Of a stretch of 5,295 bases of DNA, positions 1 to 5,282 are shown piece by piece. The stretch is taken from NCBI GenBank assembly GCA_019420045.1, contig JAHZHY010000301.1:1-5295 (forward strand). Direction: 5' to 3'. The translations under genes were made by a program, and so were the position numbers. Position 1 is the stretch's first letter. Each line of letters starts with the position of its first letter. Under the pieces are notes generated by a model. That model was not told the origin of the DNA. It saw nothing but the letters and a program-made list of their open reading frames with translations, and ran no database searches. This DNA comes from Clostridiales bacterium (GTDB lineage Bacteria; Bacillota; Clostridia; Oscillospirales; Butyricicoccaceae).

Positions 1-950
1 TAGGGATCGGTGTCATACTTCATGTGGGGGCTGAGCACAAAGCTCTCGGCAGTTTCCCGGGTCAGGTCCAGGTTTTCCACCACCAGATCCACCACTTCGT
101 CCATGTGGTCTTGCATATATTCCTCGGCCCGCAGATAGGACCGAAGCAGACGGTACAAGGTCTCCTCGTTTTCTTCCAGATAAGTGTTGGTGCACAGCAT
201 CCGGCAGCAGGAATGGTTAGGCCAGTATTCATCGGGCCACATCTTCACTTCCAGCCCCAGGTCCCGGGCCTGGATCTGATAGCCCGTGGCCGTGGCACCA
301 AAGTCCACTTCGCCCTTCATGACAGCCTGGAGCACATCGGTGTTTTTCTTGTATTCCACAAACTCGATCATATCCGGATCGTCAGGGTCGCCAATCACTG
401 TTGTGCCACCATAGGTATAAGAGTAGCCCTCATCATACAAAATGCCCTTGAGCACGATATCTGGTGTACCGCCGCGAGTGATGCCGATCTTCTTGCCCTT
501 GAAGCTGTCCAGGCTGGTCCATTCGGTCTCCGGCTTGCCATAAACCGGGGTTTCACCGATGATCATATAGCCGGCAAAGGAATTGAAGTCCTGGCCGTTG
601 GCGATCTGGGTCAGCGGGCCGCCGGTGCCATATGTGGAGATGATATCCACCTGGCCGGCCGCCAAAGCGGAAGCTGCGTCAGACAGATTGCTCAACCAAG
701 CCATTTCCACTTCCACGCCCTCTTCCTCATTGAAGCCATGTTCCTCAGCGATAAACTGGAACACCTGTCCAGAGGTGGGCTGGGCCGCCACGGTGACCTT
801 CAGCACATCGGAGTTGCCCGACTTTCCCCCATCCGACTCCTGCTGAGAGCTGCTGTCATTCTGACTGCCAGTATTACCATTACTGCTGCATGCAGCGAAG
901 GAAAACAGCATAGCAGCCAGGAGTGTGAGACTGATCAACTTCTTTTTCAT
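1..950 (-). CDS. ABC importer substrate-binding lipoprotein, NitT/TauT/SsuA-like (C-terminus cut by window edge)
   Basis: This is the extracellular solute-capturing subunit of an ABC importer, expected to be lipid-anchored on the outer face of the membrane. The frame is open from ATG at 950 to the window edge (316 codons). Residues 1-20 form a signal peptide (MKKK, then a hydrophobic core) ending in a lipobox FAAC with Cys21. A Ser/Asn/Gln-rich tether (22-48) follows. The mature domain begins DVLKVTVAAQPTSG and shows the layout of the COG0715/NMT1-like family: an ALAAGQVDI segment (95-103), a SLDSFKGKKIGITRGG hinge region (146-161), and a VMKGEVDFGAT segment (210-220). Family members are usually about 320-350 residues, so only a short tail should be missing. 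The start is supported by AGAAAGGA nine bases upstream. The gene lies 100 bp downstream of the ATPase, and no terminator separates them. The substrate (sulfonate, taurine, nitrate, pyrimidine or other) cannot be told from sequence alone. Confidence 0.93.
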   Translation of the reverse strand, partial: MKKKLISLTLLAAMLFSFAACSSNGNTGSQNDSSSQQESDGGKSGNSDVLKVTVAAQPTSGQVFQFIAEEHGFNEEEGVEVEMAWLSNLSDAASALAAGQVDIISTYGTGGPLTQIANGQDFNSFAGYMIIGETPVYGKPETEWTSLDSFKGKKIGITRGGTPDIVLKGILYDEGYSYTYGGTTVIGDPDDPDMIEFVEYKKNTDVLQAVMKGEVDFGATATGYQIQARDLGLEVKMWPDEYWPNHSCCRMLCTNTYLEENEETLYRLLRSYLRAEEYMQDHMDEVVDLVVENLDLTRETAESFVLSPHMKYDTDP

Positions 951-1050
951 CCGTTCAAATCCTTTCTTCTTTCCTGGTTTCTTTGACTCTGCTTTTATGA
1001 TAAAGGCGCCGAAGCGACTTAGCAGACTAAATTCTTGATGCAGCAAAAGT
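951..1050 (-). other. Intergenic spacer between ATPase and binding-protein genes
   Basis: The 100-bp spacer holds the binding-protein ribosome binding site (AGAAAGGA, near 959-966) at its downstream end. I see no convincing hairpin with a T-run and no good -35/-10 pair. Co-transcription of the two genes is therefore the simplest reading, although 100 bp is long for a tight operon. Confidence 0.5.
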
Positions 1051-1854
1051 TTACTCACTAACATCGTTTGCCGCTCGATCCTGCGCATCTTCAAAGATCA
1101 GCTTGATAAGATGAGTGCGCAGAGCAGTAATATTGGGATCGGTGTACATATTGCTCCGGTCGGGATGCACCTCATTTTTGAAGGAATGACTATACATGAT
1201 GTTAGCGGGAGCCTGGCTGAGCACAAAAATATCAGTGGCCAACAGCAGGGCCTCATCCACCTCATGCGTGACAAAGAATATCGTTTTACGCTTGTCCCCT
1301 TCTTGGTTCCACAGTTTGAGTACCAGATCCTGCAGTTTTGCCTTGGTCACCGCATCCAGCGATCCAAAAGGTTCATCCATCAACAAAATGGGAGGATCGA
1401 TGGCAAATGCGCGAGCGATACCGCAGCGCTGTTTCTGGCCACCGGAAAGCTCACCAGGAAGCTTGTCAAACAATTCCGCTTTCATCCCCACATTGTTCAT
1501 CCAATGCAGAGCCAATTCTTTTCGTTCTGCCTTACTCATTTTGGGAAAGGCATATTCCAGGGCGATGGTGATATTTTGGCCGGCAGTCATCCAAGGGAAC
1601 AAACCGTAGTCCTGAAAAACTACCCCCCTCTGCAGCCCAGCACCTTTAACAGGCATACCGTCCACCAGCACCTGACCGCGGTCGGGCGTCTCCAGGCCGG
1701 CGATCAATCGCAGGAGGGTGCTTTTGCCGCATCCGGATTGCCCTAGCAGGCAGACAAAATCGCCAGCCTTCACCTGAAGATTGATATTGTCCAACACTAC
1801 ATTGGGACTCCCGGAGTAGGAAAAACCCAGATTCTCAATGGCTACATCCAGCAC
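1051..1854 (-). CDS. ABC transporter ATP-binding protein, SsuB/TauB/NrtD-like
   Basis: This is the cytoplasmic ATPase that powers the importer whose binding protein is encoded next to it. At 267 aa it matches the usual length of this family. All nucleotide-binding motifs are intact: Walker A GQSGCGKST (38-46), Q-loop Gln81 in VVFQDYGLFPW, signature LSGGQKQR (136-143), Walker B ILLMDEP (156-162), D-loop SLDA (165-168) and H-loop His197 in FFVTHEVDEA. The phrase FQDYGLFPWMTAGQN is typical of the nitrate/sulfonate/taurine ATPases. The start is GTG at 1854. An in-frame TGA lies two codons upstream and the next in-frame Met is residue 67, so GTG is effectively forced. It is preceded by AGAAGG about nine bases away. 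The gene is first in the visible operon, with the binding protein downstream. The permease gene is not between them, which differs from the more usual clustering of all three and suggests the permease lies past position 1. Confidence 0.95.
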   Translation of the reverse strand: MLDVAIENLGFSYSGSPNVVLDNINLQVKAGDFVCLLGQSGCGKSTLLRLIAGLETPDRGQVLVDGMPVKGAGLQRGVVFQDYGLFPWMTAGQNITIALEYAFPKMSKAERKELALHWMNNVGMKAELFDKLPGELSGGQKQRCGIARAFAIDPPILLMDEPFGSLDAVTKAKLQDLVLKLWNQEGDKRKTIFFVTHEVDEALLLATDIFVLSQAPANIMYSHSFKNEVHPDRSNMYTDPNITALRTHLIKLIFEDAQDRAANDVSE

Positions 1855-2071
1855 AGTTCACTACCTTCTTTCTCTTTTTTGTCAGATGGCTGCACGGGCA
1901 CGCCCTTTGTCTTAGCTAAGCTGTCAAAACACAGGCAAAAAATAGAAGTATGCCTCCATGCAAACCTCACTCATCTGGAACCTCTGAACGAGTTGCAAAA
2001 CTAGTCCTGCAAATGGACTGCTGCATATTTCCTGTTTGATTTTCCCTGTTTCATTCCTCGCCAAGTGATTA

Positions 2072-2094
2072 CGCTGGAGACTGTTTCTCCAGCG
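2072..2094. repeat. Perfect 9-bp inverted repeat (hairpin) in the importer leader
   Basis: CGCTGGAGA (2072-2080) and TCTCCAGCG (2086-2094) are exact reverse complements around a 5-base loop. This is the most stable local hairpin in the gap. No T-run follows on either strand, so it does not look like an intrinsic terminator. Confidence 0.8.
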
Positions 2095-2254
2095 CTTCTC
2101 ACATGTTGCATCAAAAACAAAACAGGCAAATTTTTTGGCCGAAAACCGGCATCTCCTTTGGTATCCCTGAGCGAATGGTGAAAAGTCAGAGGAATCGCCT
2201 CCACCCATCCTGGATTGCAGAAAATCGGGCGAAGGTCGGCTGCACACGATTCAA

Positions 2255-2276
2255 ATTCTTCCGCTGTAGGAAGAAT
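2255..2276. repeat. Perfect 8-bp inverted repeat (hairpin) near the start of the importer leader
   Basis: ATTCTTCC (2255-2262) and GGAAGAAT (2269-2276) pair perfectly around a 6-base loop. It sits about 15-20 bases after the predicted transcription start of the minus-strand leader. That is the position of the first stem in such an RNA. Confidence 0.75.
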
Positions 2277-2295
2277 AACCTTGACAACACGGCGG

Positions 2296-2304
2296 ATTAT
2301 ACCA
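2296..2304 (-). promoter_or_regulatory. Putative extended -10 promoter for the ABC importer operon
   Basis: The minus strand reads TGGTATAAT, an exact -10 TATAAT with the TGn extension. The -35 position at 17-bp spacing (about 2319-2324) reads TATAAA and is weak, as is common for extended -10 promoters. Transcription would start near 2289 and run toward the ATPase gene about 435 bases away. The prediction rests on the motif alone. Confidence 0.45.
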
Positions 2305-2393
2305 TTGGTCCTGGTTTTTTTATAGCTCATATGCACATATTTTTTTGAAAAATAGTACACAGTCTGTTTATTTGTTTTTCTGATAAAAATATA

Positions 2394-2425
2394 GAAAAAA
2401 ATATTCCGGCTTTTCAGCCGGAATA
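2394..2425 (-). terminator. Intrinsic terminator of the Crp/Fnr-type regulator gene
   Basis: TATTCCGGC (2402-2410) and GCCGGAATA (2417-2425) form a perfect GC-containing 9-bp stem with a 6-base loop. On the minus strand the stem is followed by a run of seven T residues, the classical Rho-independent layout. The regulator's TGA stop codon (2416-2414) lies in the loop, so the last codons of the gene form one arm. No T-run follows on the plus strand, so it acts in the regulator's direction. Confidence 0.9.
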
Positions 2426-3097
2426 CCATTCCAATATTGATTCTGATATATGCTTTTGCAGTGCTTCTTTATCTATAATTTCCAAACGACGGTATCGAGT
2501 CTGGATCAATCCCTGTTGCCGCAGCTGCAATAGCACCCGAGTAAGCTGGCTTTTGGACAACAGAGTTTTATACATAATTTTATCCTGCGTTATGTGGGGA
2601 AGCCGGTTGTCTTTTGTACGCAGGGCATCATAGTACCAAAGAAAGTTGCACACCCGCTCAATCCCGCTTCCTGTGTGAAACAAAGTGGTATTAAACATCA
2701 AAATCTGCATCATTTCCCTGGTGGCCTTCCAGCAAGTTGTCAACAGAACGGGATGCTGTTTCAACAAATTATTCAGATTTTTTTGTGGAAGCAGCAGGCC
2801 CTTCAAAGGCGCAGAATAAGGAATCAACTCCCAATAGTGCTTCATTCCCTCAGCGCCTCTTAGAATGGAATAGAGAAAGCTGCCCTCTCCAAAAGTGGTA
2901 GCTTCATAGACTTCCATTCCAGATGTGGTCATTCGCATATCCAACCAACCGTCATCAATATAAATACATAAATTATTCTTCTGCAAATAGGGAAATACAT
3001 CAATACCTTTGGGAAATGTTGCTGCAACACCACCAGCCTTCTCAAATAAATCCCTATAGGATCGAAAATAGCCGCTGTAAAGGAGCAAATTTTTCAT
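2414..3097 (-). CDS. Crp/Fnr-family transcriptional regulator
   Basis: This is a 227-aa one-component DNA-binding regulator, close to the usual 220-240 aa of the family. Residues about 20-105 fit a cyclic-nucleotide-binding-like beta-barrel, with FPKGIDVFPYLQKN (28-41) and TTFGEGSFLY (67-76) at the equivalent turns. A long helix (about 105-140) would be the dimer interface. Residues 168-208 form the winged helix-turn-helix: ITQDKIMYKTLLSKSQLTRV with recognition helix near SKSQLTRVLLQLR (181-193), then QQGLIQTRYRRLEIID as the wing. The cAMP-contacting residues of E. coli Crp are not evident, and the three cysteines (44, 122, 150) do not form an Fnr-type iron-sulfur cluster motif, so the ligand is unknown. 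The start ATG at 3097 follows GGAGGG at 6 bases. A consensus promoter lies about 100 bp upstream and a terminator overlaps the 3' end, so the gene is probably monocistronic. Family is confident; regulon is not. Confidence 0.88.
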   Translation of the reverse strand: MKNLLLYSGYFRSYRDLFEKAGGVAATFPKGIDVFPYLQKNNLCIYIDDGWLDMRMTTSGMEVYEATTFGEGSFLYSILRGAEGMKHYWELIPYSAPLKGLLLPQKNLNNLLKQHPVLLTTCWKATREMMQILMFNTTLFHTGSGIERVCNFLWYYDALRTKDNRLPHITQDKIMYKTLLSKSQLTRVLLQLRQQGLIQTRYRRLEIIDKEALQKHISESILEWYSG

Positions 3098-3109
3098 GAA
3101 AGACCCTCC

Positions 3110-3162
3110 ATTTTGCGCAAATGCGCATTTTGTTCATATAAAATTTACAAAATGCGCAAAAT
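3110..3162. promoter_or_regulatory. Cluster of TGCGCA palindromes, likely operator or 5'-UTR stem of the regulator gene
   Basis: Three TGCGCA hexamers (3114-3119, 3122-3127, 3153-3158) lie within 50 bp, each flanked by A/T tracts. Two are separated by only AA. TGCGCATTTTG (3122-3132) and CAAAATGCGCA (3148-3158) form a perfect 11-bp inverted repeat with a 15-base spacer. ATTTTGCGCA (3110-3119) is also the exact inverse of TGCGCAAAAT (3153-3162). The cluster lies between the predicted start of transcription and the ribosome binding site of the Crp/Fnr-type gene. Dyads of this kind are typical Crp-family binding sites, so autorepression is a reasonable inference. Alternative stem pairings within the mRNA are equally possible. 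Confidence 0.55.
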
Positions 3163-3200
3163 TTTACATTTTGCTCCTTGACTTGTTCACCACTTTGCAA

Positions 3201-3229
3201 ATTATATATTCTTTTTAAAAATTTTGCAA
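3201..3229 (-). promoter_or_regulatory. Sigma-A promoter for the Crp/Fnr-type regulator gene
   Basis: On the minus strand TTGCAA (3229-3224) is followed after exactly 17 bases by a perfect TATAAT (3206-3201). Transcription should start near 3194, giving a 5' UTR of roughly 95 bases that includes the TGCGCA cluster. The flanks are strongly AT-rich, as is usual for promoters in Bacillota. Confidence 0.65.
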
Positions 3230-3509
3230 TTATATTTTTCTAGGAAACAATGTCTATCTTCATAAATTCAGACTGTATTTTTATATCTAGTCTTTTACTT
3301 CTCCCCGATGATACATAGGAACACACCGGGCCCCGTACCTGTACATCCTGAAGAATGGCTTCACTGCAAATTGAAACTTGAAGCCATTTCCACCAAGGTA
3401 CAGGGAAACCGTTTGATTCAAGCCTGTGCTCGCTTGAGGGAAACACTGAAAAATTTCACACAAATTTTTTATCTTTTTTAATTTAGGAAAAAATCGCTAA
3501 TTTTTCTAC
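3230..3509. other. Intergenic region between divergent regulator and recombinase genes, no convincing gene
   Basis: The outer parts are very AT-rich. The middle (about 3300-3445) is clearly richer in GC and carries inverted repeats, so it looks compositionally distinct from its surroundings. A 68-codon minus-strand frame (3446-3240) and a 22-codon plus-strand frame starting at 3250 exist, but neither shows a domain, and the minus frame has no clear ribosome binding site. The middle block may hold a regulatory site, a recombinase binding site or a small structured RNA. Confidence 0.5.
3338..3404. repeat. Two-part 67-bp dyad upstream of the serine recombinase
   Basis: AATGGCTTCA (3354-3363) and TGAAGCCATT (3379-3388) are an exact 10-bp inverted repeat with a 15-base spacer. 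Outside it, CCTGTAC (3338-3344) and GTACAGG (3398-3404) are a second exact inverted repeat. The two stems are separated by 9 bases on each side, so both share one centre at position 3371. A further small hairpin TCAAGC/GCTTGA (3418-3437) follows. The symmetry could be a folded RNA or a protein-binding dyad. Large serine recombinases bind dyad-like attachment sites often located beside their gene, so an attachment or control site is a possible reading. Confidence 0.6.
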
Positions 3510-3538
3510 TTGCCTTTCCTTTATCGCAAGTTTATAAT
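3510..3538 (+). promoter_or_regulatory. Sigma-A promoter for the serine recombinase gene
   Basis: TTGCCT (3510-3515) and a perfect TATAAT (3533-3538) are separated by exactly 17 bases. Transcription should begin near 3545, giving a leader of about 35 bases. That leader contains a five-codon frame (ATG 3551 to TAG 3566-3568) and the palindrome ATGATCAT (3557-3564), both of unknown importance. Confidence 0.65.
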
Positions 3539-3580
3539 AGTCGTAACAGAATGACCATGATCATATAGAGAGGTATTTCC

Positions 3581-5116
3581 ATGAAACTTGCCGCATACTG
3601 TCGTGTTTCCACAGACAAAGAAGATCAGCTCAACAGTCTGGAAGCTCAAAAACAATTTTTCACTGAGTATACCCAACGCACTGGCGATGTATTGGTACGA
3701 CTTTATGCCGATGAAGGAATTTCCGGCACCAAAATCAAAAACCGCAAGGAATTTCTGCGGATGATGAAGGACGCTGAACATGGTCTGTTTGATATGGTTG
3801 TGGTCAAGGACATCTCTCGCTTTGCCAGAAATACCGTGGATCTTTTGCAGAACATCCGCAAGCTGAAATCTCTCGGTATTGAAACGCAATTTCTCACGGC
3901 CAACATGACCAGCATGGGCAACAGCGAATTTGTACTGACCATCTTTGGTGCATTGGCCCAAGAAGAAAGCGCCAATACTTCCAAGCGAGTCAAATTCGGA
4001 AAAAAGCTCAATGCGGAGAAGGGCCGAGTTCCCAATCTTGTTTATGGCTATGACAAAACCATCGGAGACTACTTCCACCTCACCATCAACGAAACCGAGG
4101 CCAACGCCATCCGGCAGATCTATCAATGGTATACCCAGGAAGGATATGGAGCGTCAAAAATTGCTTCCATGCTCAACGATCGTGGCCTGAAAACAAAACG
4201 CAACTGTCAATGGAGCCAGAATGCTGTCTGCCGAATCCTTACCAATGAGCTGTATACAGGAAAAGTGATCAACGGCAAAGAAGAAGTAGCGGATTTTCTC
4301 ACGGGACGCCGTGCCGAAAAAGATGAAACCCAATGGCTGGTAGTAGACAAGCCCGAGCTGCAGATCATCCCGCCAGAGACCTTTGAGCAGGCACAACAAA
4401 TCATGCAGGCCCGGGGGAAATCTTTTCGGGTGGACAAGGAGCGGCAGAGCAACAAGTATCTGTTCTCCACGCTCATTAAATGTAAAGAGTGCGGTTTGTC
4501 TTTCCGGCGCATCGTCCGCACTTATAAAAACACCTATGTCCGCTGGGTCTGTTCCGGCCACAATGGAAAAGGCGCCCATTCCTGTCCCAACGCTGTGACT
4601 GTGGAAGAAGATGAGCTGATCGATGTACTGCAAGAATACTTTACTCATCTTCTCCAGTCCAAAAAACAGGTAATCCGTCATGTGGTTGGAGAGTTCCAAC
4701 GGATCTACAAAGCCAAGGATGACAACCTGCATTACGAAAAAGAATTGACCTCTCAACTGGCCAGACTGCAAAAGACCAGGCAGAAATATATGGATATGTA
4801 TGCAGATGACCTGATTTCCCGTGAGGAACTCAACGAGAAAATCGGCGGAATGCGCAAAGAGTTGGATCGGCTGGAAAATGAGCTGAAAATGGTATCCTAT
4901 CACCTCACCAAAGGCGATCAGCTGGAAGCTATTCTTCAGGACACCTTCCGGCAGATCGAAGACATTGCCGATGTGCGGCAAATGACCAACGCCCAACTGA
5001 AACGGATCATCCAAAAAATCGAAGTGGACAAGGATGGGAATGTGGATATCTATCTCCGTCTGCTGGGTGATCTGGGCCTGGACGATACCATTCTGATTCA
5101 TAACGACGAAACATAA
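3581..5116 (+). CDS. Large serine recombinase (site-specific integrase/resolvase family)
   Basis: This 511-aa enzyme should catalyse cut-and-rejoin DNA integration or excision through a covalent serine-DNA intermediate. The N-terminal resolvase domain (about 1-150) begins MKLAAYCRVSTDKEDQLNS with the catalytic Ser10 and Arg8. It contains the ADEGISGT (43-50) and VKDISRFARN (75-84) motifs, all intact. A recombinase DNA-binding domain follows (about 155-285, including YGYDKTIGDYFHLTINETEA and a TNELYTGKVINGKEE segment). Then comes a zinc ribbon with Cys301, Cys304, Cys324 and Cys335, and a charged coiled-coil (about 375-450) of the kind that controls integration direction. Length is normal for the family. 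ATG at 3581 follows AGAGAGG at 7 bases, with an in-frame TAG five codons upstream. No phage or conjugation genes are visible, so whether it moves a larger element or acts locally is unknown. Confidence 0.95.
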   Translation: MKLAAYCRVSTDKEDQLNSLEAQKQFFTEYTQRTGDVLVRLYADEGISGTKIKNRKEFLRMMKDAEHGLFDMVVVKDISRFARNTVDLLQNIRKLKSLGIETQFLTANMTSMGNSEFVLTIFGALAQEESANTSKRVKFGKKLNAEKGRVPNLVYGYDKTIGDYFHLTINETEANAIRQIYQWYTQEGYGASKIASMLNDRGLKTKRNCQWSQNAVCRILTNELYTGKVINGKEEVADFLTGRRAEKDETQWLVVDKPELQIIPPETFEQAQQIMQARGKSFRVDKERQSNKYLFSTLIKCKECGLSFRRIVRTYKNTYVRWVCSGHNGKGAHSCPNAVTVEEDELIDVLQEYFTHLLQSKKQVIRHVVGEFQRIYKAKDDNLHYEKELTSQLARLQKTRQKYMDMYADDLISREELNEKIGGMRKELDRLENELKMVSYHLTKGDQLEAILQDTFRQIEDIADVRQMTNAQLKRIIQKIEVDKDGNVDIYLRLLGDLGLDDTILIHNDET

Positions 5117-5255
5117 GGATGTCACCGAGCGTCTTCGTTTGACAAACCATCAGCTTTACGAAGAGGTGAAAGCCGTTTTGGAGGAAAACAAGGCCGAGCG
5201 CCATATTCGCGGCGGCATGGCCACCAAGCGAAAATACAAGGAGCACCAGAACTGA
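5097..5255 (+). pseudogene. Short basic reading frame after the recombinase, lacking a normal start codon
   Basis: In the +1 frame relative to the recombinase, a 52-codon frame runs from just after a TGA (5094-5096) to TGA at 5253-5255, overlapping the last codons of the recombinase. Its product reads FITTKHKDVTERLRLTNHQ, then LYEEVKAVLEENKAERHIRG, then GMATKRKYKEHQN. This helix-forming, charged sequence with a basic tail looks genuinely coding. No ATG, GTG or TTG precedes its conserved-looking start. The earliest candidates are ATA at 5100 (one base from ATG), TTG at 5139 and GTG at 5166, none with a good ribosome binding site. It could be a translationally coupled small protein whose start was lost, a continuation of the recombinase reached by a +1 frameshift, or the tail of a deleted gene. 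I do not recognise the family. Confidence 0.5.
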
Positions 5256-5282
5256 AATGCAGCTCTTTGGCGCTGCATTTCA
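5253..5282. other. 11-bp perfect hairpin at the end of the recombinase module (possible terminator)
   Basis: TGAAATGCAGC (5253-5263) and GCTGCATTTCA (5272-5282) pair perfectly around an 8-base loop. The stop codon of the preceding short frame is the first three bases of the stem. No T-run follows (the next bases are TCAAGGGGCG), so it is not a standard intrinsic terminator. It may still mark the end of the transcript or protect the 3' end. Confidence 0.55.

Larger units (their letters stand above)
1855..2290 (-). ncRNA. Candidate structured leader region upstream of the ABC importer operon (no convincing gene)
   Basis: This long gap lies between the regulator's terminator and the ATPase start. 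Read on the minus strand it would be a leader of about 430 nt from the extended -10 promoter at 2296-2304. It contains several perfect inverted repeats: ATTCTTCC/GGAAGAAT (2255-2276, 6-nt loop), CGCTGGAGA/TCTCCAGCG (2072-2094, 5-nt loop), AGTCC/GGACT (2003-2019), a small GCCG/CGGC hairpin (about 2138-2150) and a GAGG/CCTC hairpin near 2187-2204. The palindrome CTTAGCTAAG lies at 1911-1920. Two overlapping reading frames cross it (minus, 2429-2001 and 2247-1924). Neither has a recognisable domain or good start signals, and the first begins inside the regulator's terminator. I could not match the region to TPP, SAM, glycine, preQ1 or guanidine-I riboswitch signatures. It could instead be a dispersed intergenic repeat or a decayed gene. 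That it is an RNA is inference. Confidence 0.35.

Noticed and set aside
24..986. 320-codon plus-strand frame opposite the substrate-binding protein
   Set aside because: It is antisense to a clear lipoprotein gene with signal peptide and family motifs. Its own product shows no domain and is rich in residues expected from the complementary strand.
1855..2000. TPP or preQ1 riboswitch before the importer
   Set aside because: The minus strand has AGAGGTTCCAG, which loosely recalls preQ1-I, but the matching CCTCT segment is missing. No CTGAGA or thi-box 3' motif is present for TPP.
1925..2136. Imperfect direct repeat CAAAAC(AC)AGGCAAA at 1925-1939 and 2118-2130
   Set aside because: The match is short, A-rich and interrupted. 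It does not bound a recognisable unit, so I do not treat it as a target-site duplication.
1924..2247. 107-codon minus-strand frame with a GTG start
   Set aside because: The start context is weak and the product has no recognisable fold or motif. It competes with the overlapping frame for the same bases, so neither is supported.
2281..2310. Plus-strand TTGACA at 2281-2286 as a -35 element
   Set aside because: No -10 sequence lies at 16-18 bases downstream and no plus-strand gene follows. The nearby TATAAT belongs to the minus strand.
2001..2429. 142-codon minus-strand frame in the gap upstream of the ATPase
   Set aside because: It begins inside the regulator's terminator and its internal ATG at 2330 has no ribosome binding site. 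It crosses several perfect hairpins, overlaps another frame of similar quality, and shows no recognisable domain.
3250..3318. 22-codon plus-strand frame MSIFINSDCIFISSLLLLPD...
   Set aside because: It has a short AGGA-like stretch upstream, but it is too short and has no promoter I trust or any known family, so chance is the better explanation.
3240..3446. 68-codon minus-strand frame in the regulator-recombinase gap
   Set aside because: There is no clear ribosome binding site or promoter and no family resemblance. It spans both arms of a perfect dyad, which suggests a non-coding function for the DNA.
4154..5125. 323-codon minus-strand frame opposite the recombinase
   Set aside because: It is a shadow of the recombinase gene, whose catalytic and zinc-binding residues are all intact in the plus frame.
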